DNA of 64,000 nt from Kitasatospora albolonga. Its GTDB lineage: Bacteria > Actinomycetota > Actinomycetes > Streptomycetales > Streptomycetaceae. The notes below the pieces were generated by a model. The model was not told the DNA's origin. It saw only the letters and a list, made by a program, of their open reading frames with translations, and made no database searches. The translations under genes were made by a program, and so were the position numbers. The stretch covers positions 6,442,001-6,506,000 of the forward strand of contig CP020563.1 in assembly GCA_002082585.1 (NCBI GenBank). Direction: 5' to 3'. Positions 34,691 through 43,445 of this stretch are shown here, piece by piece (the first letter of the stretch is position 1; every line of letters starts with the position of its first letter).

Positions 34691-37336
34691 ATGGGACGCG
34701 GCACACTCCGGATCTACCTGGGCGCGGCACCGGGCGTCGGCAAGACGTACGCGATGCTCTCCGAGGCCCACCGCAGGGTCGAGCGGGGCACCGACTGCGT
34801 GGTGGCCTTCGTGAACCACCACGGGCGGCCGCGCACCGAGGCGCTGCTGCACGGCCTGGAGCAGGTCCGGCGCAGCGAGATCACGGACGGCCCGGACCGC
34901 TCCACCGGGACCGGTTCGCCCCACTCCACCGGCACCGGTTCGGCCGACTCCGCCGGGTCCGGGGCGGCCCCCTCCACCGGGGCCGGCCCGGCGCACTCCG
35001 CCCGGTCCGAGATGGACGTCGACGCCGTCCTGGAGCGCGCCCCCGCCGTCGCCCTGGTGGACGAGCTGGCCCACACCAACCTCCCCGGCGCCCGCAACGC
35101 CAAGCGCTGGCAGGACGTCGAAGAGCTCCTGCGGGCCGGGATCGACGTCATATCGACGGTCAACATCCAGCACCTGGAGTCGCTGGGCGACGTCGTCGAG
35201 TCGATCACCGGCGTACGCCAGCAGGAGACCGTCCCCGACGAGGTGGTGCGCCGGGCCGACCAGATCGAGCTGGTCGACATGTCGCCCCAGGCGCTGCGCC
35301 GCCGGCTGGCGCACGGCAACATCTGCCGCCCCGACGAGCTGGACGCCGCCCTGTCGAACTACTTCCGCCCCGGCAACCTCACCGCCCTGCGCGAGCTGGC
35401 CCTCCTGTGGACCGCCGACCGGGCCGACGAGTACCTCCAGAAGTACCGGGGCGAACACGGCATCCGCACCACCTGGCAGGCCCGCGAGCGCATCGTCGTC
35501 GGCCTGACCGGCGGACCCGAGGGCCGTACGCTCATCCGCCGCGCCTCCCGGATGGCCGCCAAGGGCTCCGGCAGCGAGATCCTCGCCGTCTACATCGCGC
35601 GCAGCGACGGGCTGACCGCCGCGTCGCCCAAGGAGCTCGCCGTCCAGCGCACCCTGGTCGAGGACGTCGGCGGAACGTTCCACCACGTCATCGGCGACGA
35701 CGTGCCCGCCGCCCTCCTGGAGTTCGCGCGCGGGGTCAACGCCACCCAGATCGTGCTGGGCTCCAGCCGCCGCAAGACCTGGCAGTACATCTACGGCCCC
35801 GGGGTCGGCGCCACCGTCGCCCGGGAGTCCGGGCCCGACCTGGACGTCCACATCGTCACCCACGGCGAGGTCGCCAAGGGCCGGGGGCTGCCCATCGCCC
35901 GCGGCGCCCGGCTCGGACGGGCCCGGATCATCTCGGGCTGGCTCGTCGGTGTCGTCGGCCCGGTCCTGCTCTCCCTGCTGCTGCGGAGCCTGGAGAGCGG
36001 CCCCGGCCTCGCCAACGACGTCCTGCTCTTCCTCTTCCTGACGGTCGCCGCGGCCCTGCTCGGCGGACTCCGGCCCGCCCTCGCCTCGGCCGCCGTCGGC
36101 TCGATGCTCCTGAACTACTGGTTCACCCCGCCGACCCACACCCTGACCGTCCAGGACCCGGAGAACTTCGTCGCCATCGTGATCTTCTTCGCGGTGGCCG
36201 TGGCGGTCTCCTCGGTGGTGGACCTGGCGGCCCGGCGCACCCACCAGGCCGCCCGGCTGCGCGCCGAGTCGGAGATCCTCTCCTTCCTGGCGGGCAGCGT
36301 GCTGCGCGGCGAGACCGCCCTGGACGCCCTGCTGGAGCGGGTCCGCGAGACCTTCGCGATGGAGTCCGTCGCCCTGCTGGAGCGCACCAGCGACGTCGAC
36401 CCGTGGACCTGCGCCGGGTCCGTGGGGCCCGCCCCGGTCGCCCGGCCCGACGACGCGGACGTGGACATGCCGGTCGGCGACAACATGGCCCTCGCGCTCT
36501 CCGGCCGGGTGCTGCCCGCCGAGGACCGCCGGGTGCTCGGCGCGTTCGCCGCCCAGGCCGCCGTCGTCCTGGACCGCCAGCGGCTGGTCTGGGAGGCCGA
36601 GCAGGCCCGCAGGCTCGCCGAGGGCAACCGGATCAGGACCGCGCTGCTCGCCGCCGTCAGCCATGACCTGCGCACCCCGCTCGCCGGGATCAAGGCCGCC
36701 GTCAGCTCGCTCCGCTCCGACGATGTGGCCTGGTCCGAGGAGGACGAGGCGGAGCTCCTCGCGGGCATCGAGGACGGCGCCGACCGGCTCGACCACCTGG
36801 TCGGCAACCTGCTGGACATGTCCCGCCTCCAGACCGGCACGGTGACCCCGCTGATCCGGGAGATCGACCTCGACGAGGTGGTGCCGATGGCGCTCGGCGG
36901 GGTCCCCGAGGGCAGCGTGGAGCTGGACATCCCCGAGACGCTGCCCATGGTCGCGGTCGACCCGGGGCTGCTGGAGCGGGTCGTCGCCAACGTGGTCGAG
37001 AACGCCGTCAAGTACGGCCCCGCCGGGGAGCGCATCGCGGTGGCCGCCAGCGCCCTCGGCGAACGCGTCGAGCTCCGGGTCACCGACCGGGGGCGCGGCG
37101 TCCCCGACGAGGCCAAGGAGCGGATCTTCGAGCCCTTCCAGCGGTACGGTGACGCCCCGCGCGGCGCCGGAGTGGGCCTCGGCCTCGCCGTCTCCCGGGG
37201 CTTCGCCGAGGCGATGGGCGGCACCCTGGACGCCGAGGACACCCCCGGCGGCGGGCTGACCATGGTCCTGACGCTCACCGCCGCACCCGGGCGCCCCCGG
37301 GGCGAGGCGGCCCTCCCCGCCGAGGCCACCTCATGA
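34691..37336 (+). CDS. kdpD: Potassium-responsive sensor kinase KdpD
   Basis: 881-residue sensor kinase of potassium/turgor stress. KdpD domain (1-230; Walker A GAAPGVGKT at 11-19, DELAHTN, STVNIQHLES), universal-stress-protein-like domain (about 255-375; GSSRRKTW), four membrane helices (about 415-510), GAF-like region, and the kinase core with SHDLRTPLAG, VVENAVKYG and GVGLGLAVS. Odd: a low-complexity insertion of about 38 residues (67-106) inside the ATP-binding KdpD domain, made of four 8-residue repeats, which enterobacterial KdpD lacks. No kdpFABC genes lie in the window. kdpE follows. Confidence 0.92.
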   Translation: MGRGTLRIYLGAAPGVGKTYAMLSEAHRRVERGTDCVVAFVNHHGRPRTEALLHGLEQVRRSEITDGPDRSTGTGSPHSTGTGSADSAGSGAAPSTGAGPAHSARSEMDVDAVLERAPAVALVDELAHTNLPGARNAKRWQDVEELLRAGIDVISTVNIQHLESLGDVVESITGVRQQETVPDEVVRRADQIELVDMSPQALRRRLAHGNICRPDELDAALSNYFRPGNLTALRELALLWTADRADEYLQKYRGEHGIRTTWQARERIVVGLTGGPEGRTLIRRASRMAAKGSGSEILAVYIARSDGLTAASPKELAVQRTLVEDVGGTFHHVIGDDVPAALLEFARGVNATQIVLGSSRRKTWQYIYGPGVGATVARESGPDLDVHIVTHGEVAKGRGLPIARGARLGRARIISGWLVGVVGPVLLSLLLRSLESGPGLANDVLLFLFLTVAAALLGGLRPALASAAVGSMLLNYWFTPPTHTLTVQDPENFVAIVIFFAVAVAVSSVVDLAARRTHQAARLRAESEILSFLAGSVLRGETALDALLERVRETFAMESVALLERTSDVDPWTCAGSVGPAPVARPDDADVDMPVGDNMALALSGRVLPAEDRRVLGAFAAQAAVVLDRQRLVWEAEQARRLAEGNRIRTALLAAVSHDLRTPLAGIKAAVSSLRSDDVAWSEEDEAELLAGIEDGADRLDHLVGNLLDMSRLQTGTVTPLIREIDLDEVVPMALGGVPEGSVELDIPETLPMVAVDPGLLERVVANVVENAVKYGPAGERIAVAASALGERVELRVTDRGRGVPDEAKERIFEPFQRYGDAPRGAGVGLGLAVSRGFAEAMGGTLDAEDTPGGGLTMVLTLTAAPGRPRGEAALPAEATS
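34901..34996 (+). repeat. 24-bp minisatellite inside kdpD, four copies
   Basis: Four in-frame 24-bp units (34901, 34925, 34949, 34973) code for STGTGSPH, STGTGSAD, SAGSGAAP and STGAGPAH. Copies diverge at several bases, so it is not a recent expansion only. Confidence 0.9.
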
Positions 37337-37520
37337 CGGGCCCGCCCCGCGCCCGCGTACGCCCCGCGCCTCTCCCGTACCGCGGGACCTCCCGTACGCC
37401 CTCCCCGTACGCTCCCGTCGGCGCCCTGCACGGCCCGTACGCCGCGCACACCTCGAACACCGTCCAGCACATCCCGCAGCACATCCCGCACACCCCGTAC
37501 AGCAGAAAGGCAGGTCCGCG
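37337..37520 (+). other. kdpD-kdpE spacer rich in GTAC repeats
   Basis: 184 bp with six CCGTAC/GCGTAC elements (ending at 37360, 37380, 37396, 37410, 37440, 37500) and a 12-bp tandem repeat AGCACATCCCGC at 37466-37489. Such a long spacer is unusual for a kinase-regulator pair. Confidence 0.6.
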
Positions 37521-38213
37521 ATGACCCGGGTGCTTGTGGTCGACGACGAGCCGCAGATCGTACGCGCCCTCGTGATCAACCTGAAGGCACGCCAGTACGA
37601 GGTCGACGCCGCCCCCGACGGGGCGACCGCCCTCCAGCTCGCCGCCGCCCTCCACCCCGACGTCGTCGTCCTCGACCTCGGGCTGCCCGACATGGACGGG
37701 GTCGAGGTGATCAAGGGCCTGCGCGGCTGGACCCGGGTCCCGATCCTCGTCCTCTCCGCGCGCCACACCTCCGACGAGAAGGTGGAGGCCCTGGACGCGG
37801 GCGCCGACGACTACGTCACCAAGCCGTTCGGCATGGACGAGCTGCTGGCCCGGCTGCGCGCCTCCGTACGCCGCTCGGAGCCGATCGGGCAGGACGTCAC
37901 CGAGGACGTGGCGATCGTCGAGACGGCCGGCTTCACCGTCGACCTGGCGGCGAAGAAGGTGCACCGCGCGGGCCGCGACGTACGCCTCACCCCCACGGAG
38001 TGGCACCTCCTGGAGGTGCTCGTCCGCAACGGCGGCCGCCTGGTCAGCCAGAAACAGCTCCTCCAGGAGGTCTGGGGCCCCTCCTACGGCACCGAGACCA
38101 ACTATCTGCGGGTCTACATGGCCCAGCTGCGCCGCAAGCTGGAGGCCGACCCCTCGCACCCCCGCCACTTCGTCACCGAGCCGGGCATGGGGTACCGCTT
38201 CGAGCGCGGCTGA
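37521..38213 (+). CDS. kdpE: Response regulator KdpE
   Basis: 230-residue OmpR-type regulator. Receiver with Asp52 (VVVLDLGLPDMDG), VDDEPQ acidic pair and Lys in YVTKPFGM; winged-helix effector ending in FVTEPGMGYRFE. Partner of KdpD; the target would be a high-affinity Kdp pump encoded elsewhere, or the potassium genes nearby (inference). ATG 37521. Confidence 0.93.
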   Translation: MTRVLVVDDEPQIVRALVINLKARQYEVDAAPDGATALQLAAALHPDVVVLDLGLPDMDGVEVIKGLRGWTRVPILVLSARHTSDEKVEALDAGADDYVTKPFGMDELLARLRASVRRSEPIGQDVTEDVAIVETAGFTVDLAAKKVHRAGRDVRLTPTEWHLLEVLVRNGGRLVSQKQLLQEVWGPSYGTETNYLRVYMAQLRRKLEADPSHPRHFVTEPGMGYRFERG

Positions 38214-38275
38214 GACCGCCGTCTCATCCTTTCGAGTGGTTCGCCCGGCCCTGCGTCCGGGTGACGCGGGACCGG

Positions 38276-38281
38276 TACCCT
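38276..38281 (+). promoter_or_regulatory. -10 box of leaderless OB-fold gene
   Basis: TACCCT ends 6 nt before the ATG at 38288; no ribosome site. Confidence 0.4.
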
Positions 38282-38287
38282 TCGGGT

Positions 38288-38704
38288 ATGAGTGCTGTTC
38301 CCCGACGTGAGAAGGCCGGCAGGGCGGAGAGGCCGTCCGGCCGCTTCCGCCGTATGCTCGACCGGCTCTCCAGCTCCCAGGAGGACCTGGAGTCCCAGGA
38401 GCTGCGGGAGGACACCCAGGCCACCGGCTGCACCCGGATATCCGAGTGCTCCGACCGGCAGATCGTGAAGGTGGCTGGTACGTTGCGGACCGTCACCCTC
38501 CGCCCCCGGGCCGGAGTGCCCGCCCTGGAGGCGGAGCTCTTCGACGGCACCGAGCCGCTGGACGTGGTCTGGCTGGGCCGCCGCTCGATCGTCGGCATAG
38601 AGCCCGGCCGCCGGATCATCGCCTCGGGCCGGGTCGCCATGAGCCACGGGCGCCGGGTGCTGTTCAACCCCACATACGAACTCCGACCGCTCGGCAAGGA
38701 GTAG
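38288..38704 (+). CDS. OB-fold nucleic acid-binding domain protein
   Basis: 138 residues: basic, helical head (1-40) and a five-stranded OB fold (IVKVAGTLRTVTLRP to GRVLFNPTYEL). Related small actinobacterial proteins are found next to the DUF3159 and trkA genes. May bind RNA or single-stranded DNA; unproven. The DUF3159 gene starts 3 nt after its stop, so one operon. Confidence 0.8.
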   Translation: MSAVPRREKAGRAERPSGRFRRMLDRLSSSQEDLESQELREDTQATGCTRISECSDRQIVKVAGTLRTVTLRPRAGVPALEAELFDGTEPLDVVWLGRRSIVGIEPGRRIIASGRVAMSHGRRVLFNPTYELRPLGKE

Positions 38705-38707
38705 CCG

Positions 38708-39502
38708 GTGACGTCTCTCGACAAGCCGACGTCCGAAACGGACCAGCCCCACCCCACCGACCGGCAGGACGCCGGCGGGAAGCATGCCGCCCGGCAGGAC
38801 GCGGAGACGAAGGCGGTCACCGAAGCCGCGCTCTTCGAAGCCTTCGGCGGTGTGCGCGGCATGGTGGAGACAGTCCTGCCCGGGCTGCTCTTCGTCACGA
38901 TCTTCACCATCAACAAGGACCTGCACAGCTCGGCCATCGCGGCCCTGGCCGTCTCCCTGGTCCTGGTGGTCGTCCGGCTGATCCGCCGGGACACCATGAA
39001 GCACGCCTTCAGCGGCGTCTTCGGGGTGGCCTTCGGTGTCGTCTTCGCGATGATGACGGGTGACGCCAAGGACTTCTATCTCCCCGGCATGCTCTACACG
39101 CTGGGGCTCTCCGTCGCCTACCTCGGCACCGCCGCCGCCGGGGTGCCGCTGATCGGCCTGATCCTGGGCCCGGTCTTCAAGGAGAACCTCTCCTGGCGGA
39201 CGCGCAACCCCGGCCGGAAGAAGGCGTACACCAAGGCCAGTTACGCCTGGGGCCTCATCCTGCTCACCAAGTGCGCGATCCTCTTCCCGCTCTACTGGTG
39301 GGCCGACACCACCCAGTTCGGCTGGGTGCTGATCGCGCTGAAGATCCCGCCGTTCCTGCTCGCCGTCTATCTGACCTGGGTCTTCCTCGCGAAGGCACCG
39401 CCGCCCATCGACGTCTTCGCCGAGATGGAGGCCGAGGAGCAGGCCGAGAAGGACCGCAAGGCCGCGCAGGCCGCGGCGGCTCTCCGCAACCCGGAGGCGT
39501 AA
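38708..39502 (+). CDS. DUF3159 family membrane protein
   Basis: 264-residue integral membrane protein with about six helices between residues 55 and 235 and a charged cytoplasmic tail (FAEMEAEEQAEKDRKAAQ). Conserved in actinobacteria beside TrkA/KimA-type potassium genes, so a transport-related role is often supposed; unproven. GTG start at 38708. Ends at a strong bidirectional terminator. Confidence 0.82.
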   Translation: MTSLDKPTSETDQPHPTDRQDAGGKHAARQDAETKAVTEAALFEAFGGVRGMVETVLPGLLFVTIFTINKDLHSSAIAALAVSLVLVVVRLIRRDTMKHAFSGVFGVAFGVVFAMMTGDAKDFYLPGMLYTLGLSVAYLGTAAAGVPLIGLILGPVFKENLSWRTRNPGRKKAYTKASYAWGLILLTKCAILFPLYWWADTTQFGWVLIALKIPPFLLAVYLTWVFLAKAPPPIDVFAEMEAEEQAEKDRKAAQAAAALRNPEA

Positions 39503-39514
39503 GCAACGTAAAGG

Positions 39515-39552
39515 AAGGGCCCGTAACCGCTGCTGTGCGGTTACGGGCCCTT
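39515..39552. terminator. Bidirectional terminator DUF3159 / trkA
   Basis: 16-bp perfect stem and 6-nt loop between convergent operons. Confidence 0.85.
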
Positions 39553-39617
39553 CTTATGCCCACGCGTCGGCTTTACGGACGCTTACGGACGCTGGGCACC
39601 GGCCGTACGTTGACGAG

Positions 39618-40298
39618 TCAGCTGCCCGACGACGGGTCGCGGCGGACCGACAGCAGGTCCTCCAACTGCTCCTCGCGCGCCTGGGCGGCCACGAACAGCA
39701 GCTCGTCACCGGCCTCCAGGGACTCCTCGGCGCTCGGCGTCAGCACCCGCGTCCCCCGGATGATGGTGACCAGCGAGGTGTCCTGGGGCCATGCCACCTG
39801 CCCGACCCGGGTGCCCGCCAGCGCCGACTCCGGCGGCAGCGTCAGCTCCACCAGGTTGGCGTCGCCGTGGCTGAAGCGCAGCAGCCGGACCAGATCGCCG
39901 ACGCTCACCGCCTCCTCCACCAGGGCCGACATCAGCCGCGGGGTCGAGACCGCGACATCGACGCCCCAGGACTCGTTGAACAGCCACTCGTTCTTCGGGT
40001 GGTTGACCCGGGCCACCACCCGGGGCACGCCGTACTCGGTCTTCGCGAGCAGCGAGACGACCAGGTTCACCTTGTCGTCGCCCGTCGCGGCGATGACCAC
40101 GTTGCACCGCTGCAACGCCGCCTCGTCCAGCGACGTGATCTCGCAGGCGTCCGCGAGCAGCCACTCCGCCGACGGGACCCGCTCCACCGAGATGGCGCTC
40201 GGCGCCTTGTCGATGAGCAGCACCTCGTGCCCGTTCTCCAGCAGCTCGGTGGCGATGGAACGGCCCACCGCACCCGCCCCGGCAATCGACACACGCAT
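39618..40298 (-). CDS. TrkA-family potassium uptake protein (second of pair)
   Basis: 226-residue cytoplasmic gating subunit. RCK_N Rossmann domain with GAGAVGRSIATELL and the acidic end of strand 2 (LLIDKAP), then RCK_C domain (about 135-218; ATLVT-type TSLVTIIRG). Binds NAD(H)/ATP and, in the C-domain of some relatives, c-di-AMP. Its ATG overlaps the stop of the upstream trkA gene by one base, as in the CeoB/CeoC pair of mycobacteria. Confidence 0.9.
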   Translation of the reverse strand: MRVSIAGAGAVGRSIATELLENGHEVLLIDKAPSAISVERVPSAEWLLADACEITSLDEAALQRCNVVIAATGDDKVNLVVSLLAKTEYGVPRVVARVNHPKNEWLFNESWGVDVAVSTPRLMSALVEEAVSVGDLVRLLRFSHGDANLVELTLPPESALAGTRVGQVAWPQDTSLVTIIRGTRVLTPSAEESLEAGDELLFVAAQAREEQLEDLLSVRRDPSSGS

Positions 40299-40966
40299 CA
40301 GTGACCGCCCTCCTCGGGACCCTCGGCGAATGCCTCTTCGACCTTGGCGATCTCGTCCGTACGCATCATCACGTGCACCAGGTCACCCTCCTGAAGGACG
40401 GTCTGCGACGTGGGCAGTATGGCCTCGCCCAACCGGGTGAGGAAGGCGACACGGACACCGGTCTCCTCTTGGAGCGTGCTGATCCGGTGGCCGATCCAGG
40501 ACGGCGTCGTGTGCACCTCGGCGAGCTGCACGCCCCCGCTCGGGTCGCGCCACAGCGGCTCCGCGCCCGAGGGCAGCAGCCGCCGCAGCATCTGGTCCGC
40601 CGTCCAGCGGACCGTCGCCACGGTGGGGATGCCGAGCCGCTGGTAGACCTCGGCCCGCTTCGGGTCGTAGATGCGGGCCGCGACGTTCTCGATGGAGAAC
40701 ATCTCGCGGGCCACCCGGGCCGCGATGATGTTGGAGTTGTCGCCGCTGCTGACCGCGGCGAACGCCCCGGCCTCCTCGATGCCCGCCTCGCGGAGCGTGT
40801 CCTGGTCGAAGCCGACCCCGGTGACCCGGCGGCCGCCGAACCCGGACCCGAGACGGCGGAACGCCGTGGGGTCCTGGTCGATCACCGCGACGGTGTGCCC
40901 CTGCTGCTCCAGGGTCTGCGCGAGAGCGGCTCCGACGCGCCCGCAGCCCATGATGACGATGTGCAC
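40298..40966 (-). CDS. TrkA-family potassium uptake protein (first of pair)
   Basis: 222-residue RCK protein: Rossmann motif GCGRVGAALAQTLEQQG, VAVIDQDP, and a C-terminal RCK_C domain (SWIGHRISTLQEETGVRVAF). First gene of a two-gene operon with the second TrkA. No TrkH/KtrB pore gene is adjacent; the divergent KimA-like transporter across the 321-bp gap is the likely functional neighbour. Confidence 0.9.
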   Translation of the reverse strand: MHIVIMGCGRVGAALAQTLEQQGHTVAVIDQDPTAFRRLGSGFGGRRVTGVGFDQDTLREAGIEEAGAFAAVSSGDNSNIIAARVAREMFSIENVAARIYDPKRAEVYQRLGIPTVATVRWTADQMLRRLLPSGAEPLWRDPSGGVQLAEVHTTPSWIGHRISTLQEETGVRVAFLTRLGEAILPTSQTVLQEGDLVHVMMRTDEIAKVEEAFAEGPEEGGH

Positions 40967-41287
40967 GGTGCGCCTACCTCGCCGTCCTGGTAGTCCGGCT
41001 GACCTGCGAAAACACGCTGCTCACACTCTCTCTCGGCTTGCCGGGCAAACAACGGGGCAACCACCTTCGGCGTTGCCCGGAGATGAGCTTATGCCGCTAC
41101 GGGGCCGTCCCTTCATCCGAGTGTGCGTTCGTCCGGACACATGGGCAAAGGGGGAGTAAAGGAACAGCGCCGCTCGCAAGGATTCCGTTAAGGATTACGG
41201 CCGGTTTCCGCTCCTTCCGCAGGCAGCGGGGGGCCACGGCCGATCAGACGTCCTCGACCGGCGCGGGCTGCCCTTACGATCCTCTGC
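40967..41287. other. Divergent promoter region trkA pair / KimA-like gene
   Basis: 321 bp, no gene. Contains an 8-bp inverted repeat CCGGGCAA/TTGCCCGG (41041-41048, 41073-41080, 24-nt loop) and the leaderless promoter of the transporter. I see no ydaO-type riboswitch here, though relatives of this transporter in Bacillus have one. Confidence 0.55.
41275..41280 (+). promoter_or_regulatory. -10 box of leaderless KimA-like gene
   Basis: TACGAT ends 7 nt before the GTG at 41288; no ribosome site. Confidence 0.5.
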
Positions 41288-43336
41288 GTGTCCAAACTGA
41301 CCGACCTGCCCAAAAGGATTCTGATCGGGCGGGCGCTGCGCAGCGACAGGCTGGGGGAGACCCTCCTCCCCAAGCGCGTCGCGCTCCCCGTCTTCGCGTC
41401 CGACCCGCTCTCCTCGGTGGCGTACGCCCCCGGCGAGGTCCTCATCGTCCTGTCCCTCGCGGGCCTGTCGGCGTACCACTTCAGCCCCTGGATCGCGCTG
41501 GCCGTCGTGGTCCTCATGTTCACGGTCGTCGCCTCCTACCGGCAGAACGTCCGCGCCTATCCGAGCGGCGGCGGCGACTACGAGGTCGCCACCACCAACC
41601 TCGGCCCCCGGGCCGGACTGACCGTCGCCAGCGCGCTGCTGGTCGACTACGTCCTCACCGTGGCCGTGTCGGTCTCCGCCGGGGTGGAGAACCTGGGCTC
41701 CGCGGTCCCCTTCGTCATCGAGAACAAGACCCTCTGCGCCGTCGGCGCGATCGTCCTGCTCGCCCTGATGAACCTGCGCGGGGTCAGGGAGTCGGGGAAG
41801 CTGTTCGCCGTCCCCACCTACCTCTTCGTGGCGGGCGTCTTCGCCATGATCCTGTGGGGCGGGTTCCGCTCCCTGGTCCTCGGCGACACGATGCACGCCC
41901 CGACCGCCGAGTTCGAGATCAAGCCCGAGCACCAGGGCCTGGCCGGTTTCGCCCTGGTCTTCCTCCTCCTGCGCGCCTTCTCCTCCGGCTGCGCCGCCCT
42001 CACCGGGGTCGAGGCGATCAGCAACGGGGTGCCCGCCTTCCGCAAGCCGAAGAGCCGGAACGCCGCGACCACGCTCGCCCTGATGGGCCTGCTCGCCGTC
42101 ACCATGTTCTGCGGGATCATCGCCCTGGCCATGGCCACCGACGTCAAGATGGCCGAGAACCCGGCGAAGGACCTGATCCGCGACGGCGTCCCCGTCGGCG
42201 AGGGATTCACCCAGGACCCGGTGATCGCCCAGGTGGCGGAGGCGGTCTTCGGCCACGGATCGTTCCTCTTCATGGTCCTCGCCGCGGCCACCGCGCTGGT
42301 CCTCTTCCTGGCCGCGAACACCGCGTACAACGGCTTCCCGCTGCTCGGCTCGATCCTCGCCCAGGACCGCTACCTGCCGCGCCAGCTCCACACCCGCGGC
42401 GACCGGCTCGCCTTCTCCAACGGCATCGTGCTGCTGGCCGGGGCCGCCGTCCTGCTGGTCTGGATCTACGGCGCCGACACCACGCACCTGATCCAGCTGT
42501 ACATCGTCGGCGTCTTCGTCTCCTTCACCCTCAGCCAGACCGGCATGGTCCGGCACTGGAACCGCCTTCTGGCCGCCGAACGCGACCCCGCCCGGCGCCG
42601 CCACATGGTCCGCTCCCGCGCCATCAACGCCTTCGGGGCCTTCTTCACCGGCCTGGTCCTCGTGGTCGTCCTCGCCACCAAGTTCACCCACGGCGCCTGG
42701 GTCGCCCTGCTCGGCATGGTGATCTTCTACGGCACGATGACCGCGATCCGGAAGCACTACGACCGGGTCGCCGCCGAGATCGCCGCGGACGACGCCTCCC
42801 CGGACGAGAGCGCCCGCCCCTCCCGCGTCCACGCGATCGTCCTGGTCTCCAAGCTCCACCGCCCGACCCTGCGCGCCCTCGCCTACGCCCAGCTGATCCG
42901 CGCCGACCACTTGGAGGCGCTCTCCATCAGCGTCGACCCGGCCGAGACGAAGGCGCTCCGCGAGGACTGGGAGCGGCACGGCGTCAACGTACCGCTCAAG
43001 ATCCTCGACTCGCCCTACCGCGAGGTGACCCGCCCGGTCATCGAGTACGTCAAGGGCCTGCGCCGCCGCAGCCCGCGCGATGTGGTCAGCGTCTACATCC
43101 CGGAGTACGTGGTCGGCCACTGGTACGAGCACCTGCTCCACAACCAGAGCGCCCTGCGCCTCAAGGGCCGCCTCCTCTTCACCCCCGGCGTGATGGTCAC
43201 CTCCGTCCCGTACCAGCTCCAGTCCTCCGAGGCCGCGAAGAAACGGGCCCGCAAGCGCGCGGACTGGAGCGCGCCGGGTTCGGTACGCCGGGGCCCGGTG
43301 GAACGTCGGCACAAGGAGCCGAACCGCAAGGGGTGA
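41288..43336 (+). CDS. KimA-like APC/KUP-superfamily potassium transporter
   Basis: 682-residue membrane transporter. Twelve helices span about 30-480, starting with FASDPLSSVAYAPGE, the conserved KUP/KimA helix 1 motif, and YPSGGGDYEVA. A cytoplasmic domain of about 180 residues follows (VHAIVLVSKLHRPTLRAL), of USP type as in KimA, which in Bacillus is a proton-coupled potassium importer inhibited by c-di-AMP. Older annotation would call it an amino acid permease; the helix 1 motif and the C-terminal domain favour potassium. GTG 41288, leaderless. Confidence 0.85.
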   Translation: MSKLTDLPKRILIGRALRSDRLGETLLPKRVALPVFASDPLSSVAYAPGEVLIVLSLAGLSAYHFSPWIALAVVVLMFTVVASYRQNVRAYPSGGGDYEVATTNLGPRAGLTVASALLVDYVLTVAVSVSAGVENLGSAVPFVIENKTLCAVGAIVLLALMNLRGVRESGKLFAVPTYLFVAGVFAMILWGGFRSLVLGDTMHAPTAEFEIKPEHQGLAGFALVFLLLRAFSSGCAALTGVEAISNGVPAFRKPKSRNAATTLALMGLLAVTMFCGIIALAMATDVKMAENPAKDLIRDGVPVGEGFTQDPVIAQVAEAVFGHGSFLFMVLAAATALVLFLAANTAYNGFPLLGSILAQDRYLPRQLHTRGDRLAFSNGIVLLAGAAVLLVWIYGADTTHLIQLYIVGVFVSFTLSQTGMVRHWNRLLAAERDPARRRHMVRSRAINAFGAFFTGLVLVVVLATKFTHGAWVALLGMVIFYGTMTAIRKHYDRVAAEIAADDASPDESARPSRVHAIVLVSKLHRPTLRALAYAQLIRADHLEALSISVDPAETKALREDWERHGVNVPLKILDSPYREVTRPVIEYVKGLRRRSPRDVVSVYIPEYVVGHWYEHLLHNQSALRLKGRLLFTPGVMVTSVPYQLQSSEAAKKRARKRADWSAPGSVRRGPVERRHKEPNRKG

Positions 43337-43445
43337 GGGCGCCGCGGCTCCCTGGCCGTCACCCCGGCCGGACCCACGTAGACTGGTGGGCTGTTGTCCG
43401 GCCGCGTTCCCGCCCCACCCCCCTTCCTCCCTGGAGCCTCCCCTC

